DNA of 30,028 bases from positions 1 through 30,028 of the IMG/VR virus record IMGVR_UViG_3300037136_000061. One strand, written 5' to 3'. Shown here piece by piece: positions 14,950 to 21,181 of this stretch. Under the pieces are notes generated by a model. The model worked only from the letters and a program-made list of their open reading frames with translations, did not search any database and was not told the DNA's origin. The position numbers were made by a program, and so were the translations under genes. Origin of the DNA: a virus. Each line of letters starts with the position of its first letter. The first letter of the stretch is position 1.

Positions 14950-15296
14950 GTACTGAAGAACAATTGATCGAATCTCTCAGACAAACCATTGCGGTTCAAA
15001 ACGACCTTATATCGCATCTGAAGTCTCGTATAGACGATTTAAAGGCCTCTCAGACCATCATATCCCCTATTACAGCGCCAAATCCGCCAATTGGCACCCA
15101 ACCCCTGTCTATTAACCCATCGCCCTTTATAGAGCCATTCGCCCCTTCTGCATTCTATCCTTATGGCCCTGGGCAGCCCTTCTTCCCTCCTGTGGTCCCT
15201 TGGTATGGGGACGTAATTATATCAATTAGTGAGACGGTAACTATTCCAACCGAAGGTACAAGCCTACCCACCGAATTTACTTCCTGTACCCACTAA
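14946..15296 (+). CDS. Leucine-zipper plus proline-rich small protein
   Basis: The 116-residue product starts in an ATGA overlap with GAGGATG upstream. Residues 1-35 form a short coiled coil (EEQLIESLRQTIAVQNDLI). Residues about 40-90 are Pro/Phe/Tyr-rich (PFIEPFAPSAFYPYGPG, then QPFFPPVVPWYG), a likely disordered binding strip, and the end is Thr-rich. No known family is recognised. The design, with an oligomerising helix followed by an extended proline segment, suggests a connector or scaffold partner for its operon neighbours. Confidence 0.6.
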   Translation: MSTEEQLIESLRQTIAVQNDLISHLKSRIDDLKASQTIISPITAPNPPIGTQPLSINPSPFIEPFAPSAFYPYGPGQPFFPPVVPWYGDVIISISETVTIPTEGTSLPTEFTSCTH

Positions 15297-15304
15297 GGCA
15301 TTCA

Positions 15305-15796
15305 ATGCTCGACTTCTATAGCTTATTTGAACTCGCAGAGATCAAAGCCATCAATGCCGCCTTGCAGCCATCCTTGGAGTCGGTGTGGAGGATGAGATGC
15401 CGTGAGTACAGCACCTTATTCCATACCCCGCTCCATGTGGTCATGTATGAATTGGATCCCGAAATGGTCCTACAAGCCCTTAACGAGGAAAAATTCCCTC
15501 CTCGGATCGTAGAGGAAGAATTAGAAGAGTTAGCTGAGATCCTTTATAAGATCAAAGATCCTAAGTACTCCAGACTCTCCAAAGAAGATCTCGAAGAAAT
15601 GGTCGATGCAGTTCTTAATCGTGAGATTGCTAGGGCCGAGAAGAAAAAGAAAGCACCAACTCAGCAAGAAATCACTTCTGAAGTTAAAGCTGCCGAGGTT
15701 AAATCTAAAATTCCTAAATCAGGCGGAATGAACTTTAGCAATTTGGAAAAAATCGATTCTGATAGCGAAGCGAATGGACCGGGTTTTAAAGACTAA
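15305..15796 (+). CDS. Acidic helical phage protein, 163 residues
   Basis: An AAGG ribosome site lies 7 bases before the ATG. The N-terminal part is helical and hydrophobic (FYSLFELAEIKAINAAL). The middle is strongly acidic (EEELEELAEILYKI), followed by a Lys-rich segment (RAEKKKKAPTQQE) and a flexible tail. The helical head with a charged disordered tail resembles phage tail assembly chaperones in general form, but I cannot assign it. It ends the rightward operon; its stop codon overlaps the stop of the convergent gene (CTAA). Confidence 0.6.
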   Translation: MLDFYSLFELAEIKAINAALQPSLESVWRMRCREYSTLFHTPLHVVMYELDPEMVLQALNEEKFPPRIVEEELEELAEILYKIKDPKYSRLSKEDLEEMVDAVLNREIARAEKKKKAPTQQEITSEVKAAEVKSKIPKSGGMNFSNLEKIDSDSEANGPGFKD

Positions 15797-15957
15797 TCCT
15801 CATCGTCCTCAGACTCTTCATCATCAATAGAGAATTCCAGCGCATCTGATTCCAGCATGGCCTGGATCTTTTCATAGACATCCTCTTTTAGGGTATCCAT
15901 ATCCTCGGAATCGCCTTTAATACGAAAACTATTAATATTAATCTTGAGATGTTTCAT
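15793..15957 (-). CDS. Small acidic protein, 54 residues
   Basis: The likely start is the ATG at 15957, with TGGAG 5 bases upstream; a frame-matching ATG at 15987 lies further inside the preceding gene and lacks a site. The product begins MKHLKININSFRI and ends in a very acidic tail (SIDDEESEDDED). It is last in a leftward chain of overlapping genes. Strongly acidic phage miniproteins sometimes mimic DNA, but nothing specific can be claimed here. Confidence 0.55.
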   Translation of the reverse strand: MKHLKININSFRIKGDSEDMDTLKEDVYEKIQAMLESDALEFSIDDEESEDDED

Positions 15958-16162
15958 AATACTCCACTGTTGTTTTATATTCTTCAATCACTCTTTTAGC
16001 ACATGCTTTGCCAAATGGAAAGCCGCCCTGAGACACATTCGAGGGAACGTCTTGGTCGGTATAGCCATTAAATCGTTGATCGTATTCCAGCCAGACCTCT
16101 CGATCTGGATGAAGTAGCTCACCACAACGTTCACATCTGTTTCTTTCTTGTTTTTCTTTCAT
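15938..16162 (-). CDS. Small Cys-containing protein, 74 residues
   Basis: The start is taken at the ATG at 16162, preceded by AAAGTGAATTTT, a recurrent start signal in this block; a GTG at 16171 overlapping the recombinase stop is the alternative. The N-terminus has a CERCGELLHPD knuckle and a third Cys in FGKACAKRVIEEY (about 51-63), so a metal-binding fold is plausible but a fourth ligand is unclear. The C-terminal helix is basic then acidic. Function unknown; translation appears coupled to the serine recombinase. Confidence 0.6.
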   Translation of the reverse strand: MKEKQERNRCERCGELLHPDREVWLEYDQRFNGYTDQDVPSNVSQGGFPFGKACAKRVIEEYKTTVEYYETSQD

Positions 16163-16167
16163 AAAAT

Positions 16168-16758
16168 TCACTTTTCACTATTAAGGGTCCTATAAACGGT
16201 GTTCCTGCTTAGATTGGTGTGTCGTGCGATCTCAGAAACACTTTTGCCCTCTTCTTTAAGCTTTTTGATTACCGAATGACCCGGCTTGAACGGCCTGCCA
16301 AGCTTCACACCTTTGGACTTAGCATTGGCCAATCCACTCAAAACGCGCTCCTTGATGGTAGCCGCTTCAAACTCTGCAAAGGATCCTAAGATACTGAAAA
16401 GCAAACGTCCAGTCGCTGTACTCATATCAATGGAATCTTTGACCGAGATGAACTCGACTCCATGTTCTTGGAATAGAGAAACCATCTCTAGTAAATCTCG
16501 CAAACTTCTGGCCAAACGATCTAACCGATATACGACCACTCTTGAAATCTTTTTAGACCGGCAATCGGCTAACATTTTATTGAGGGACGGTCGGTCTCTT
16601 TTGGTCCCACTTATGCCCTTGTCTTGGTAGATCTCAAAATCTGTAATTTCTTTGGACTCCAAATACTTTTTAATATCAACAAGTTGAGAACCGGTATCTT
16701 GTTCCCGACCGTTTTTTTCGCCTTCTGTTGAAACTCTCGTATATACAGCTGTTTTCAC
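16168..16758 (-). CDS. Serine recombinase (resolvase/invertase family)
   Basis: The 196-residue protein has the full small serine recombinase layout. The N-terminal catalytic segment is AVYTRVS with nucleophile S10. The conserved arginines lie in VVYRLDRLARS (about 75-85), and the SILGSFAEFEAATIKERV segment leads into the long dimer helix. A C-terminal helix-turn-helix follows (GKSVSEIARHTNLSRNTVYRTL, about 171-192, after GRPFKP). These enzymes invert or resolve DNA between short sites. It starts at a GTG that overlaps the previous stop, with GGAGG just upstream. No paired recombination sites were found in the window. Possible roles are concatemer or plasmid-dimer resolution, gene inversion, or an acquired mobile gene. 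Confidence 0.9.
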   Translation of the reverse strand: MKTAVYTRVSTEGEKNGREQDTGSQLVDIKKYLESKEITDFEIYQDKGISGTKRDRPSLNKMLADCRSKKISRVVVYRLDRLARSLRDLLEMVSLFQEHGVEFISVKDSIDMSTATGRLLFSILGSFAEFEAATIKERVLSGLANAKSKGVKLGRPFKPGHSVIKKLKEEGKSVSEIARHTNLSRNTVYRTLNSEK

Positions 16759-17315
16759 ATTGCCTCCAAAAATTCGCTTTTATGTTTCATTTCATGAAAC
16801 TCTTTCACAACGTCCACAATGATTTTAAATTGCGTATCCCTGCGATAGGCGGCGGCGTAGGTGGCGGCGTTGGCGGCGGCGTTGGCGGCGGCGTAGGCGG
16901 CGGCGTAGGCGTAGGTGGCGGCGTCGGCGGCGTAGGCGGCGTAGGTGGCGGCGTAGGCGGCGTAGGTGGCGGCGTTGGCGGCCTGACATTTTTTAAGGTT
17001 TTCAGGAGTTGGATTTTTGATATATTCTCTGGCAGCCTTAATGGCGTCCCTCGGGCGTTGGTCTTTCGGGAATTCTTTTTCAAAAATAGGAAGTACGTCT
17101 TCAGCAAAGCGAATAGCGCATTCCTTAACGACGTTTTCGGGTAGAATCTTAAAAGCACTCCTAATGCTATCTTCAGGATTTAATGGGGATAGCTGAAAAT
17201 ATGCATCCCAAGCGTCGGCATCCCCAATGTGTCGGGACATATAATCGGAGATCACTTGAGGATCATTTGAACTGAGTAGCCGCAAGGTAACAATATGTGT
17301 TTTAATAGATAGCAT
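16755..17315 (-). CDS. Imm-5-like protein with Ala/Tyr repeat tract
   Basis: The start at 17315 is supported by GAGGA a few bases upstream and by the stop of a small upstream gene; a longer TTG frame is unlikely. The 186-residue product has an N-terminal helical part. A conserved-looking segment PIFEKEFPKDQRPRDAIKAA (76-95) follows, then an Ala/Tyr/Asn tract (about 112-157, units AATYAAYAA and AAANAAANA), then a charged helix. The 'lplfE..pP.D.RPR.AI.aa' segment followed by Ala-rich helices is typical of proteins annotated as putative immunity proteins of the Imm-5-like group. In a phage the partner is unknown. The tract is encoded almost only with GCC alanine codons. Confidence 0.6.
   Translation of the reverse strand: MLSIKTHIVTLRLLSSNDPQVISDYMSRHIGDADAWDAYFQLSPLNPEDSIRSAFKILPENVVKECAIRFAEDVLPIFEKEFPKDQRPRDAIKAAREYIKNPTPENLKKCQAANAATYAAYAATYAAYAADAATYAYAAAYAAANAAANAATYAAAYRRDTQFKIIVDVVKEFHEMKHKSEFLEAM
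16846..16983 (-). repeat. GC-rich short tandem repeat encoding Ala/Tyr/Asn tract
   Basis: Units of GGCGGCGTA, GGCGGCGTT and GTAGGTGGC (plus-strand reading) repeat through this stretch in an otherwise AT-rich area. The array is a clear candidate for length change between related phages. Confidence 0.85.
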
Positions 17316-17322
17316 ATTTTCC

Positions 17323-17427
17323 TCAATGACTCGTTCTCGATCCACAATCCGATACAATGGCCAATAAATCGCTTACCCAAAACCAAGTTTGGTCGCCTTC
17401 AAACATCATATCGTAAACTTCTTCCAT
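17323..17427 (-). CDS. Tiny ORF, 34 residues
   Basis: The frame MEEVYDMMFEGDQTWFWV... starts one base after the preceding small gene's TAG and stops 7 bases before the Imm-5-like gene, where its TGA contributes to that gene's GAGGA ribosome site. No strong ribosome site precedes its own ATG, so re-initiation would be needed. It is included because it fills the gap in perfect register with its neighbours. Confidence 0.4.
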   Translation of the reverse strand: MEEVYDMMFEGDQTWFWVSDLLAIVSDCGSRTSH

Positions 17428-17428
17428 T

Positions 17429-17542
17429 CTACGTCAGTACGATGCAAATCCATGGCCAAACGAGACTCATGGTTTCATTGGTCTTTTGCATATCGCTTCG
17501 TATAAGAAATAGACATAAGAGTAAAACTTGTACACTTTTCAT
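17429..17542 (-). CDS. Tiny hydrophobic ORF, 37 residues
   Basis: The frame begins MKSVQVLLLCLFLIRSD, a short hydrophobic or signal-like start, and ends WPWICIVLT. Its ATG overlaps the upstream stop as ATGA, with GGAAAG upstream. It is probably a membrane or exported micropeptide; function unknown. Confidence 0.42.
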   Translation of the reverse strand: MKSVQVLLLCLFLIRSDMQKTNETMSLVWPWICIVLT

Positions 17543-17652
17543 TCTTTCCACCAACCAAGTCGCACCCAAAGTCGATACAGCAGCCATCCTGAGGTTTTAA
17601 TAATAGCAGTCCAAACAAGAACGATTAATGCAAATTTAACTAGATTGCACAT
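17539..17652 (-). CDS. Tiny membrane protein, 37 residues
   Basis: The frame MCNLVKFALIVLVWTAIIK forms one membrane helix followed by a Trp/Arg-rich end (LYRLWVRLGWWKE). The ATG lies two bases after the TGA of the secreted-protein gene upstream, consistent with coupled translation. No family is recognised. Confidence 0.48.
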   Translation of the reverse strand: MCNLVKFALIVLVWTAIIKTSGWLLYRLWVRLGWWKE

Positions 17653-17654
17653 AT

Positions 17655-17984
17655 TCAGTCCGTACACCAAATGACGTCATAGTTTTCACCATAGGGTTCG
17701 TATCGCATTACGGTGTAGTCTAATTTCTCCAGCTCCTTCACCTTATTAGCGATCACCTTTTTAGTAACGCAACCCCCGTCTGGTCCCATGAAAACCATCT
17801 GGTCACAGTCTCCTTGTTCGATCGCCTTGTTGATCTTATCGTTGATGTCGTCGCTCCATTCTTTGACACACTCGCCCTTGCGATCTTTTATGATCTTATG
17901 CGCCTCCTTGGACGCCTCTTTGGCCGAGACTAGCTCCGAGCCTTGGGCTGAAATTGCCAACAATAGAATCAAAAACGTTTTCAT
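17655..17984 (-). CDS. Secreted/periplasmic hypothetical protein
   Basis: The 109-residue product has a Sec signal (MKTFLILLLAISAQG) and a mature, Lys/Glu-rich helical domain with four Cys (GECVKEW, GDCDQM, GGCVTKK, IWCTD) that could form two disulfides in the periplasm. AAGGAG lies 7 bases upstream of the ATG. No known family is recognised. A phage-coded exported protein in an early-type block could alter the envelope, for instance by blocking superinfection; this is inference. Confidence 0.6.
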   Translation of the reverse strand: MKTFLILLLAISAQGSELVSAKEASKEAHKIIKDRKGECVKEWSDDINDKINKAIEQGDCDQMVFMGPDGGCVTKKVIANKVKELEKLDYTVMRYEPYGENYDVIWCTD

Positions 17985-17987
17985 AGT

Positions 17988-18281
17988 TTACTCCTTCTTG
18001 GCACATCTTCTTTGGAATTCAACAGTCTCTGTGCTTATATGTCCGGATCCACCTTGATTACACTCTCTTGTGAGCCGCCCTATGGACATATCGTGGCTAT
18101 GTAGCAAGTTATTGTAGCCAGCCTTCCACGCACTGATCTCAAGCCTCAGCGCGTCGATCTCAGCCAATAGCTCTTTGATATCATGCGCGAATGGGGCCGC
18201 TTGGGTTAAGCGATAGAAACGATCTTCGTTGGCTTCACGGATCTCTTTTTCTCTTTCTGGGGTAAGAGTTCTCATACTCAT
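17988..18281 (-). CDS. Hypothetical protein, 97 residues
   Basis: This is a soluble helical protein with a coiled-coil centre (ELLAEIDALRLEISAWKAGY, about 38-57), resembling the C-terminal part of common phage accessory proteins of the Ead/Ea22 type in composition only. Its ATG overlaps the previous stop (ATGA). Function unknown. Confidence 0.6.
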   Translation of the reverse strand: MSMRTLTPEREKEIREANEDRFYRLTQAAPFAHDIKELLAEIDALRLEISAWKAGYNNLLHSHDMSIGRLTRECNQGGSGHISTETVEFQRRCAKKE

Positions 18282-18481
18282 TCTTTCACTTCAATCCGCT
18301 TAACGCTATAATGAACCCGTAGAGTGTCACCAGGATGGCTGATCCCGGTATCCATTTCTGAATCCCAAGAACTAGTGGCACCTTCAATTAGGTCCCTCAG
18401 AGCCTTCAATGCAGCTGGCAAGGAAGCATAGTAGGCTACAGAATCTCCATCGGTTTCATACAACTCATAAACGTATTTCAT
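18278..18481 (-). CDS. Hypothetical protein, 67 residues
   Basis: A small mixed alpha/beta protein (MKYVYELYETDGDSVAYY, LPAALKALRDLIEG, then LRVHYSVKRIEVKE) linked to both neighbours by ATGA overlaps. The beta-helix-beta order resembles small phage proteins that follow the plan 'strand, helix, strand', but no family is assigned. Confidence 0.6.
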   Translation of the reverse strand: MKYVYELYETDGDSVAYYASLPAALKALRDLIEGATSSWDSEMDTGISHPGDTLRVHYSVKRIEVKE

Positions 18482-18705
18482 TCCATCACCAGCTCTTCCA
18501 GTTCATCCGTAGCTTTCTTAATTCCCTCTAATACTCTCATTGCGTTCTTCACGTCCTGTTTCAGAGACAATAAACTTGGGACGTACAACCCACAGGAACA
18601 GCAGTACCATGCCGACCCAGAAGAACGGAAGTGTAGATCTCCACATTTTACGCATTTGTCAGGACTCCCATTTGAACCTCCAGTGGTTTTAGCTAGTTTG
18701 ATCAT
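18478..18705 (-). CDS. Zinc-ribbon miniprotein
   Basis: The 75-residue product carries CVKCGDLHF (C18, C21) and WYCCSCGLYVPS (C35-C36, C38), a typical four-cysteine zinc ribbon, followed by a helical tail (LKQDVKNAMRVLEGIKKATDELEELV). It may bind nucleic acid or a host protein. Start and stop overlap neighbouring genes by four bases. Confidence 0.65.
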   Translation of the reverse strand: MIKLAKTTGGSNGSPDKCVKCGDLHFRSSGSAWYCCSCGLYVPSLLSLKQDVKNAMRVLEGIKKATDELEELVME

Positions 18706-18965
18706 AAACGGTTGATCTCTTTTGCCAATTCGTCACAGCTTTCATATACATACCCGCGACTCACCCACTGGTCTGTAAGGAGACCGGCTACTGTAATTTC
18801 GCAGACAGCTGATGATTCGGTTCCTTCTTTGTAGGAATGACCACCCTCGATAGAAACTATTTTTTCGACATTGAGATATTTCCACTCGAAGTCGTGAGCA
18901 TAGTTCTCATGAACCGTAGTGAAATTAAGGGAATGGACGCACATAAACAACGTAATAATCTTCAT
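18702..18965 (-). CDS. Small beta-rich protein, weakly FlbD-like
   Basis: The 87-residue product has the order YLNVEKIVSIEG (about 30-41), CEITVAG (55-61) and VYESCDELAKEIN (about 73-85). This resembles the small family in which a strand 'lNpd.Iv.iE' is followed by 'v.ES.dEl...i' (FlbD-like and many phage miniproteins). AGGAAA lies 5 bases before the ATG, which also overlaps the preceding stop. The resemblance is weak and the function unknown. Confidence 0.55.
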   Translation of the reverse strand: MKIITLFMCVHSLNFTTVHENYAHDFEWKYLNVEKIVSIEGGHSYKEGTESSAVCEITVAGLLTDQWVSRGYVYESCDELAKEINRL

Positions 18966-19147
18966 ATTGATTTCCTATCACACCAAGCCCAAGCAGAAAG
19001 ACCGACACCTTGCTTGGCATTGTTAACTCCAAAATCGTTAAGCCTATCTATCAAGTCATGGCACCCATTTGACTTCCCTAAGTCATAGGCCAATTCGCCT
19101 AAACCTAAAAAAACTATTAAAGTTAATATAATGATTATCGTTTTCAT
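18962..19147 (-). CDS. Small exported or membrane protein
   Basis: The start at 19147 is chosen for GAGGA 6 bases upstream; an in-frame ATG at 19168 lacks a site. The 61-residue product has a hydrophobic N-terminus (MKTIIIILTLIVFLGLGELA), followed by a short domain with two Cys (GCHDLIDRL, WAWCDRK). It is a signal peptide or single anchor with a small periplasmic domain. Function unknown. Confidence 0.55.
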   Translation of the reverse strand: MKTIIIILTLIVFLGLGELAYDLGKSNGCHDLIDRLNDFGVNNAKQGVGLSAWAWCDRKSI

Positions 19148-19148
19148 A

Positions 19149-19427
19149 TCAATCCTCATCTCCTGCAAAAAAAGCTTTCAAGAACGGATCATTCTCTGTC
19201 ATAAACTTCACTTTTCTGGCCCAATATTTTCGCCCTCTGAAATACATCACTCGGCACCGTTCATCACAGAAATCAAATCTTCGGGTATGGCCCTGGCTAC
19301 CTTTTCTTGGCTTATTGATTACTTCCCAAGTCGGCTTACATGTACCATACTTGAAGTTAGTCGCTAAGATGCATCGGCATCGGTCGCATAGAGTATGAAA
19401 GCCTTGGCTCACCGTGTTCTTGATCAT
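19149..19427 (-). CDS. Cys-rich, probably zinc-binding protein
   Basis: The start is taken at 19427, where ATG overlaps the preceding stop and a purine tract (GAAGAAGAA) acts as ribosome site. The 92-residue product has two cysteine pairs, CDRCRC (about 14-19) and FCDERCRVMYFRGRKYWARK (about 52-71), in a basic, aromatic context, typical of a small treble-clef or zinc-ribbon nucleic-acid binder. The family is not known to me. Confidence 0.58.
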   Translation of the reverse strand: MIKNTVSQGFHTLCDRCRCILATNFKYGTCKPTWEVINKPRKGSQGHTRRFDFCDERCRVMYFRGRKYWARKVKFMTENDPFLKAFFAGDED

Positions 19428-19579
19428 TTCTTCTTCTTTTTCTTCTTCTTTTTGCTGTAATCGACTGCGACCGTATTGGCTACAGTCATTAGCCAATTAC
19501 ACAGCACCAAACAAAGATAGACGATTTGACCCCTAAACCATTCAACACTCTTTTTAAACTTCTTAACTAGCTTTTTCAT
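19424..19579 (-). CDS. Small membrane protein with poly-lysine tail
   Basis: I take the ATG at 19579, inside the end of the upstream gene, giving 51 residues. It has a basic N-terminus (MKKLVKKFKKSVEW), one membrane helix (about 17-40, FRGQIVYLCLVLCNWLMTV) and a tail of nine Lys directly before the stop. The AAG/AAA run that encodes the tail also supplies the purine-rich ribosome site of the next gene. Function unknown. Confidence 0.5.
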   Translation of the reverse strand: MKKLVKKFKKSVEWFRGQIVYLCLVLCNWLMTVANTVAVDYSKKKKKKKKK

Positions 19580-19832
19580 GTTTGAAATCTTTCTGGAAGG
19601 TGAAAATGAATCTACGACCGCCACCGAAATGCGCGCCATTGTGGGACTTGGCTAGCATTTCATTGACGGCAATTTCGATTTCATTCACATTAAACCCAAT
19701 GGTTACCGCATACCGAACAACATCTTTGAATGATCCGCCAAAGATCTCATCGCTCCTGTTATCCAGGATCCATTCGTCATGGGCGACCTCGTAAAGATCG
19801 TATCCTTTGGGATTGAATTCTTTATTTATCAT
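19563..19832 (-). CDS. Hypothetical protein, 89 residues
   Basis: This is the first gene after a strong promoter, with AGGAAG 6 bases before its ATG. The product is mixed alpha/beta: WILDNRSDEIFGGSFKDVVR, a helix (VNEIEIAVNEMLAK) and a C-terminal strand (GGGRRFIFTFQKDF). It is soluble and without known motifs. Being promoter-proximal, it is probably the most strongly expressed gene of the leftward unit below 19.85 kb. Confidence 0.62.
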   Translation of the reverse strand: MINKEFNPKGYDLYEVAHDEWILDNRSDEIFGGSFKDVVRYAVTIGFNVNEIEIAVNEMLAKSHNGAHFGGGRRFIFTFQKDFKHEKAS

Positions 19833-19854
19833 ATCGTCTTCCTTTCATAATCCC

Positions 19855-19883
19855 ACTATACACCATTATGGGACAACAGTCAA
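19855..19883 (-). promoter_or_regulatory. Strong sigma70-like promoter, leftward
   Basis: On the minus strand TTGACT (19878-19883), a 17-base spacer and TATAGT (19855-19860) precede the gene at 19832. The start point would be near 19848, giving a short leader that holds the AGGAAG site. It should drive the chain of overlapping genes from 19832 down to 15793. Confidence 0.75.
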
Positions 19884-19885
19884 AC

Positions 19886-20080
19886 CTATTCCTCTAGTTT
19901 CTCTTTAATTTGTTCAAGGGCTTTTAATTCAATCTCCTTGAAGGTGATATGGGCATCCCATAGCCTTATTTCATCCCTATCCCATGGATGAGCTACCTTA
20001 TCGTAGTACCTTTCCTTCAACATATGGATTTCCGTCGTTAATGTCGCGATCTTTTCTGCTCGGAATGATTCTGCTTTCAT
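19886..20080 (-). CDS. Small helical protein, 64 residues
   Basis: This is a fully helical, charged protein (AEKIATLTTEIHMLKERYYD, then FKEIELKALEQIKEKLEE) with AAGGAG 6 bases upstream. It likely forms a helical hairpin or dimer. It ends just before the promoter serving the next unit. Function unknown. Confidence 0.6.
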   Translation of the reverse strand: MKAESFRAEKIATLTTEIHMLKERYYDKVAHPWDRDEIRLWDAHITFKEIELKALEQIKEKLEE

Positions 20081-20304
20081 GGCTTCTCCTTATACCTTCC
20101 CAATATAGACTCAGCCTGCCTAGAAGCCCAGTCGTAATGAATCGTCTTCTCCAGTTTACTGATCCTGGTGAGGGTTTCCCTATAGGCGTCCCGTTCACCT
20201 TCAGCACAAAGGAGCCTTTGTTCGTATTCTCTACGGCTCACGCAATAGGCTCGATCACAGTGTTCGAATTGACACATGAGATAGTGCATCTCAGCCTTGT
20301 TCAT
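20077..20304 (-). CDS. Hypothetical protein, 75 residues
   Basis: The start at 20304 has GAGG 8 bases upstream; a longer frame from 20406 would overlap the neighbour by over 100 bases. The product is helical with three Cys near the N-terminus (LMCQFEHCDRAYC) and a coiled-coil-like C-terminal half (ISKLEKTIHYDWASRQAESI). It overlaps the next gene's ATG region. Function unknown. Confidence 0.55.
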   Translation of the reverse strand: MNKAEMHYLMCQFEHCDRAYCVSRREYEQRLLCAEGERDAYRETLTRISKLEKTIHYDWASRQAESILGRYKEKP

Positions 20305-20512
20305 AGTACCGGCCTCTGTATTCTCCCGATTCGTCGTAGCAGAACACCCTGTTTCTTTGGAGCTTTTTGTGCTCATGGAATTCGACCCAGTGAGTTTTAC
20401 TGCCAAAGACCCTCAGCTTGTAAACATAGGTTGAATTCCACTTCTTTCTTCCCACCACTTTGACTTTGTGGCCGTCATCCCAACCGATTTTATTCGTTTT
20501 AAACGGTTTCAT
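20291..20512 (-). CDS. Small basic beta-rich protein
   Basis: The 73-residue product is basic and aromatic with a small-barrel pattern (GHKVKVVGRKKW, YVYKLRVFGSKTHWVEF, EYRGRYYEQG). This could suit RNA or DNA binding, but no family is recognised. Its ATG overlaps the preceding stop (ATGA). Confidence 0.58.
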   Translation of the reverse strand: MKPFKTNKIGWDDGHKVKVVGRKKWNSTYVYKLRVFGSKTHWVEFHEHKKLQRNRVFCYDESGEYRGRYYEQG

Positions 20513-20781
20513 TTTTTCACTTTTTCCAATACATCCTTAGCCATACTGTGCCACCTAGCATAATACTCTAGAACTTCCTTATAAGAGGCAACTTCTTCTT
20601 GAAGCTTCTTAGTTGCGCTTTCATGCTCTTCCACGCTCATATACTCGGTGAACCTATCCGCCCATTGAGTAGTCTTTGGCCCTCTCTTACTGGCACACCA
20701 CCACGGCTCATCCGGTTCATTTCCTCTATGCTTTTCTTCCAAATCAATCACAACTCTAGGTTTCTTCTTGGGGGAAGCCAT
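20509..20781 (-). CDS. Hypothetical protein, 90 residues
   Basis: A basic N-terminus (MASPKKKPRVVIDLEEKHRG) and a Trp-rich centre (DEPWWCASKRG) precede a coiled-coil C-terminus (EHESATKKLQEEVASYKEVL). AGGAATAAT stands directly before the ATG. The Trp/Cys centre may be a binding strip. Function unknown. Confidence 0.58.
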   Translation of the reverse strand: MASPKKKPRVVIDLEEKHRGNEPDEPWWCASKRGPKTTQWADRFTEYMSVEEHESATKKLQEEVASYKEVLEYYARWHSMAKDVLEKVKK

Positions 20782-20782
20782 A

Positions 20783-21181
20783 TTATTCCTTTATCGCCTT
20801 CAAGGCATCCTGCGCAGCAGTAACCCTGTCAGAGCGATCCTTCCAGATCTCGTCCGCAGTGGGCCAAACCGCTTTTGGAACCAATGGAGTATGCCCACAC
20901 TTATTCAATGCTGCAATAGCAATGTCTAGCTTCTTCTGAAGATCTCTGATTCCTGCCGTTAGGAACGGCACATCATTTCTAGCATTGGCCATGAACCTGA
21001 AATTTTGGAGCTTCGTGTTGACCCACCATGAATCATCAGGTCCATAGCTACAAATCACTTTTGAGCTAGGCGCAACAACAGACCCTCTTCTACCATCCAG
21101 GGAGGCGCTGAACACCCACGGTCCCTCCACGGCAGAGTTAGCTCGTCCCTCTATCTCCAACAACAGGTTTTCGTTAATCAT
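20783..21181 (-). CDS. Ead/Ea22-like phage accessory protein
   Basis: The start is the ATG at 21181, which overlaps the previous stop (ATGA). The 132-residue product shows the pattern common to Ea22-type and related phage proteins: LLLEIEGRANSAVEGPWVFS at the start (compare 'IEARA.AATPGPW' in relatives), a central strip VICSYG, then FMANARNDVPFLTAGIRDLQ (compare 'FIA.ARTDVPALL.EIR.L') and a helical tail. Function in phage biology is poorly known; lambda Ea22 and Ead lie in early accessory regions. Family resemblance is good in motif order. Confidence 0.65.
   Translation of the reverse strand: MINENLLLEIEGRANSAVEGPWVFSASLDGRRGSVVAPSSKVICSYGPDDSWWVNTKLQNFRFMANARNDVPFLTAGIRDLQKKLDIAIAALNKCGHTPLVPKAVWPTADEIWKDRSDRVTAAQDALKAIKE

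Noticed and set aside
14494-15796. Tail assembly chaperone pair with programmed frameshift
   Set aside because: The three genes have separate ribosome sites and ATGA-type coupling, and I found no convincing slippery sequence at a gene end.
16728-17144. Rightward Gly/Val-rich reading frame and a leftward Pro/Thr-rich one across the GC-rich repeat
   Set aside because: Both are other-frame readings of the Ala/Tyr tract of the Imm-5-like gene, have no ribosome site and overlap a well-supported gene.
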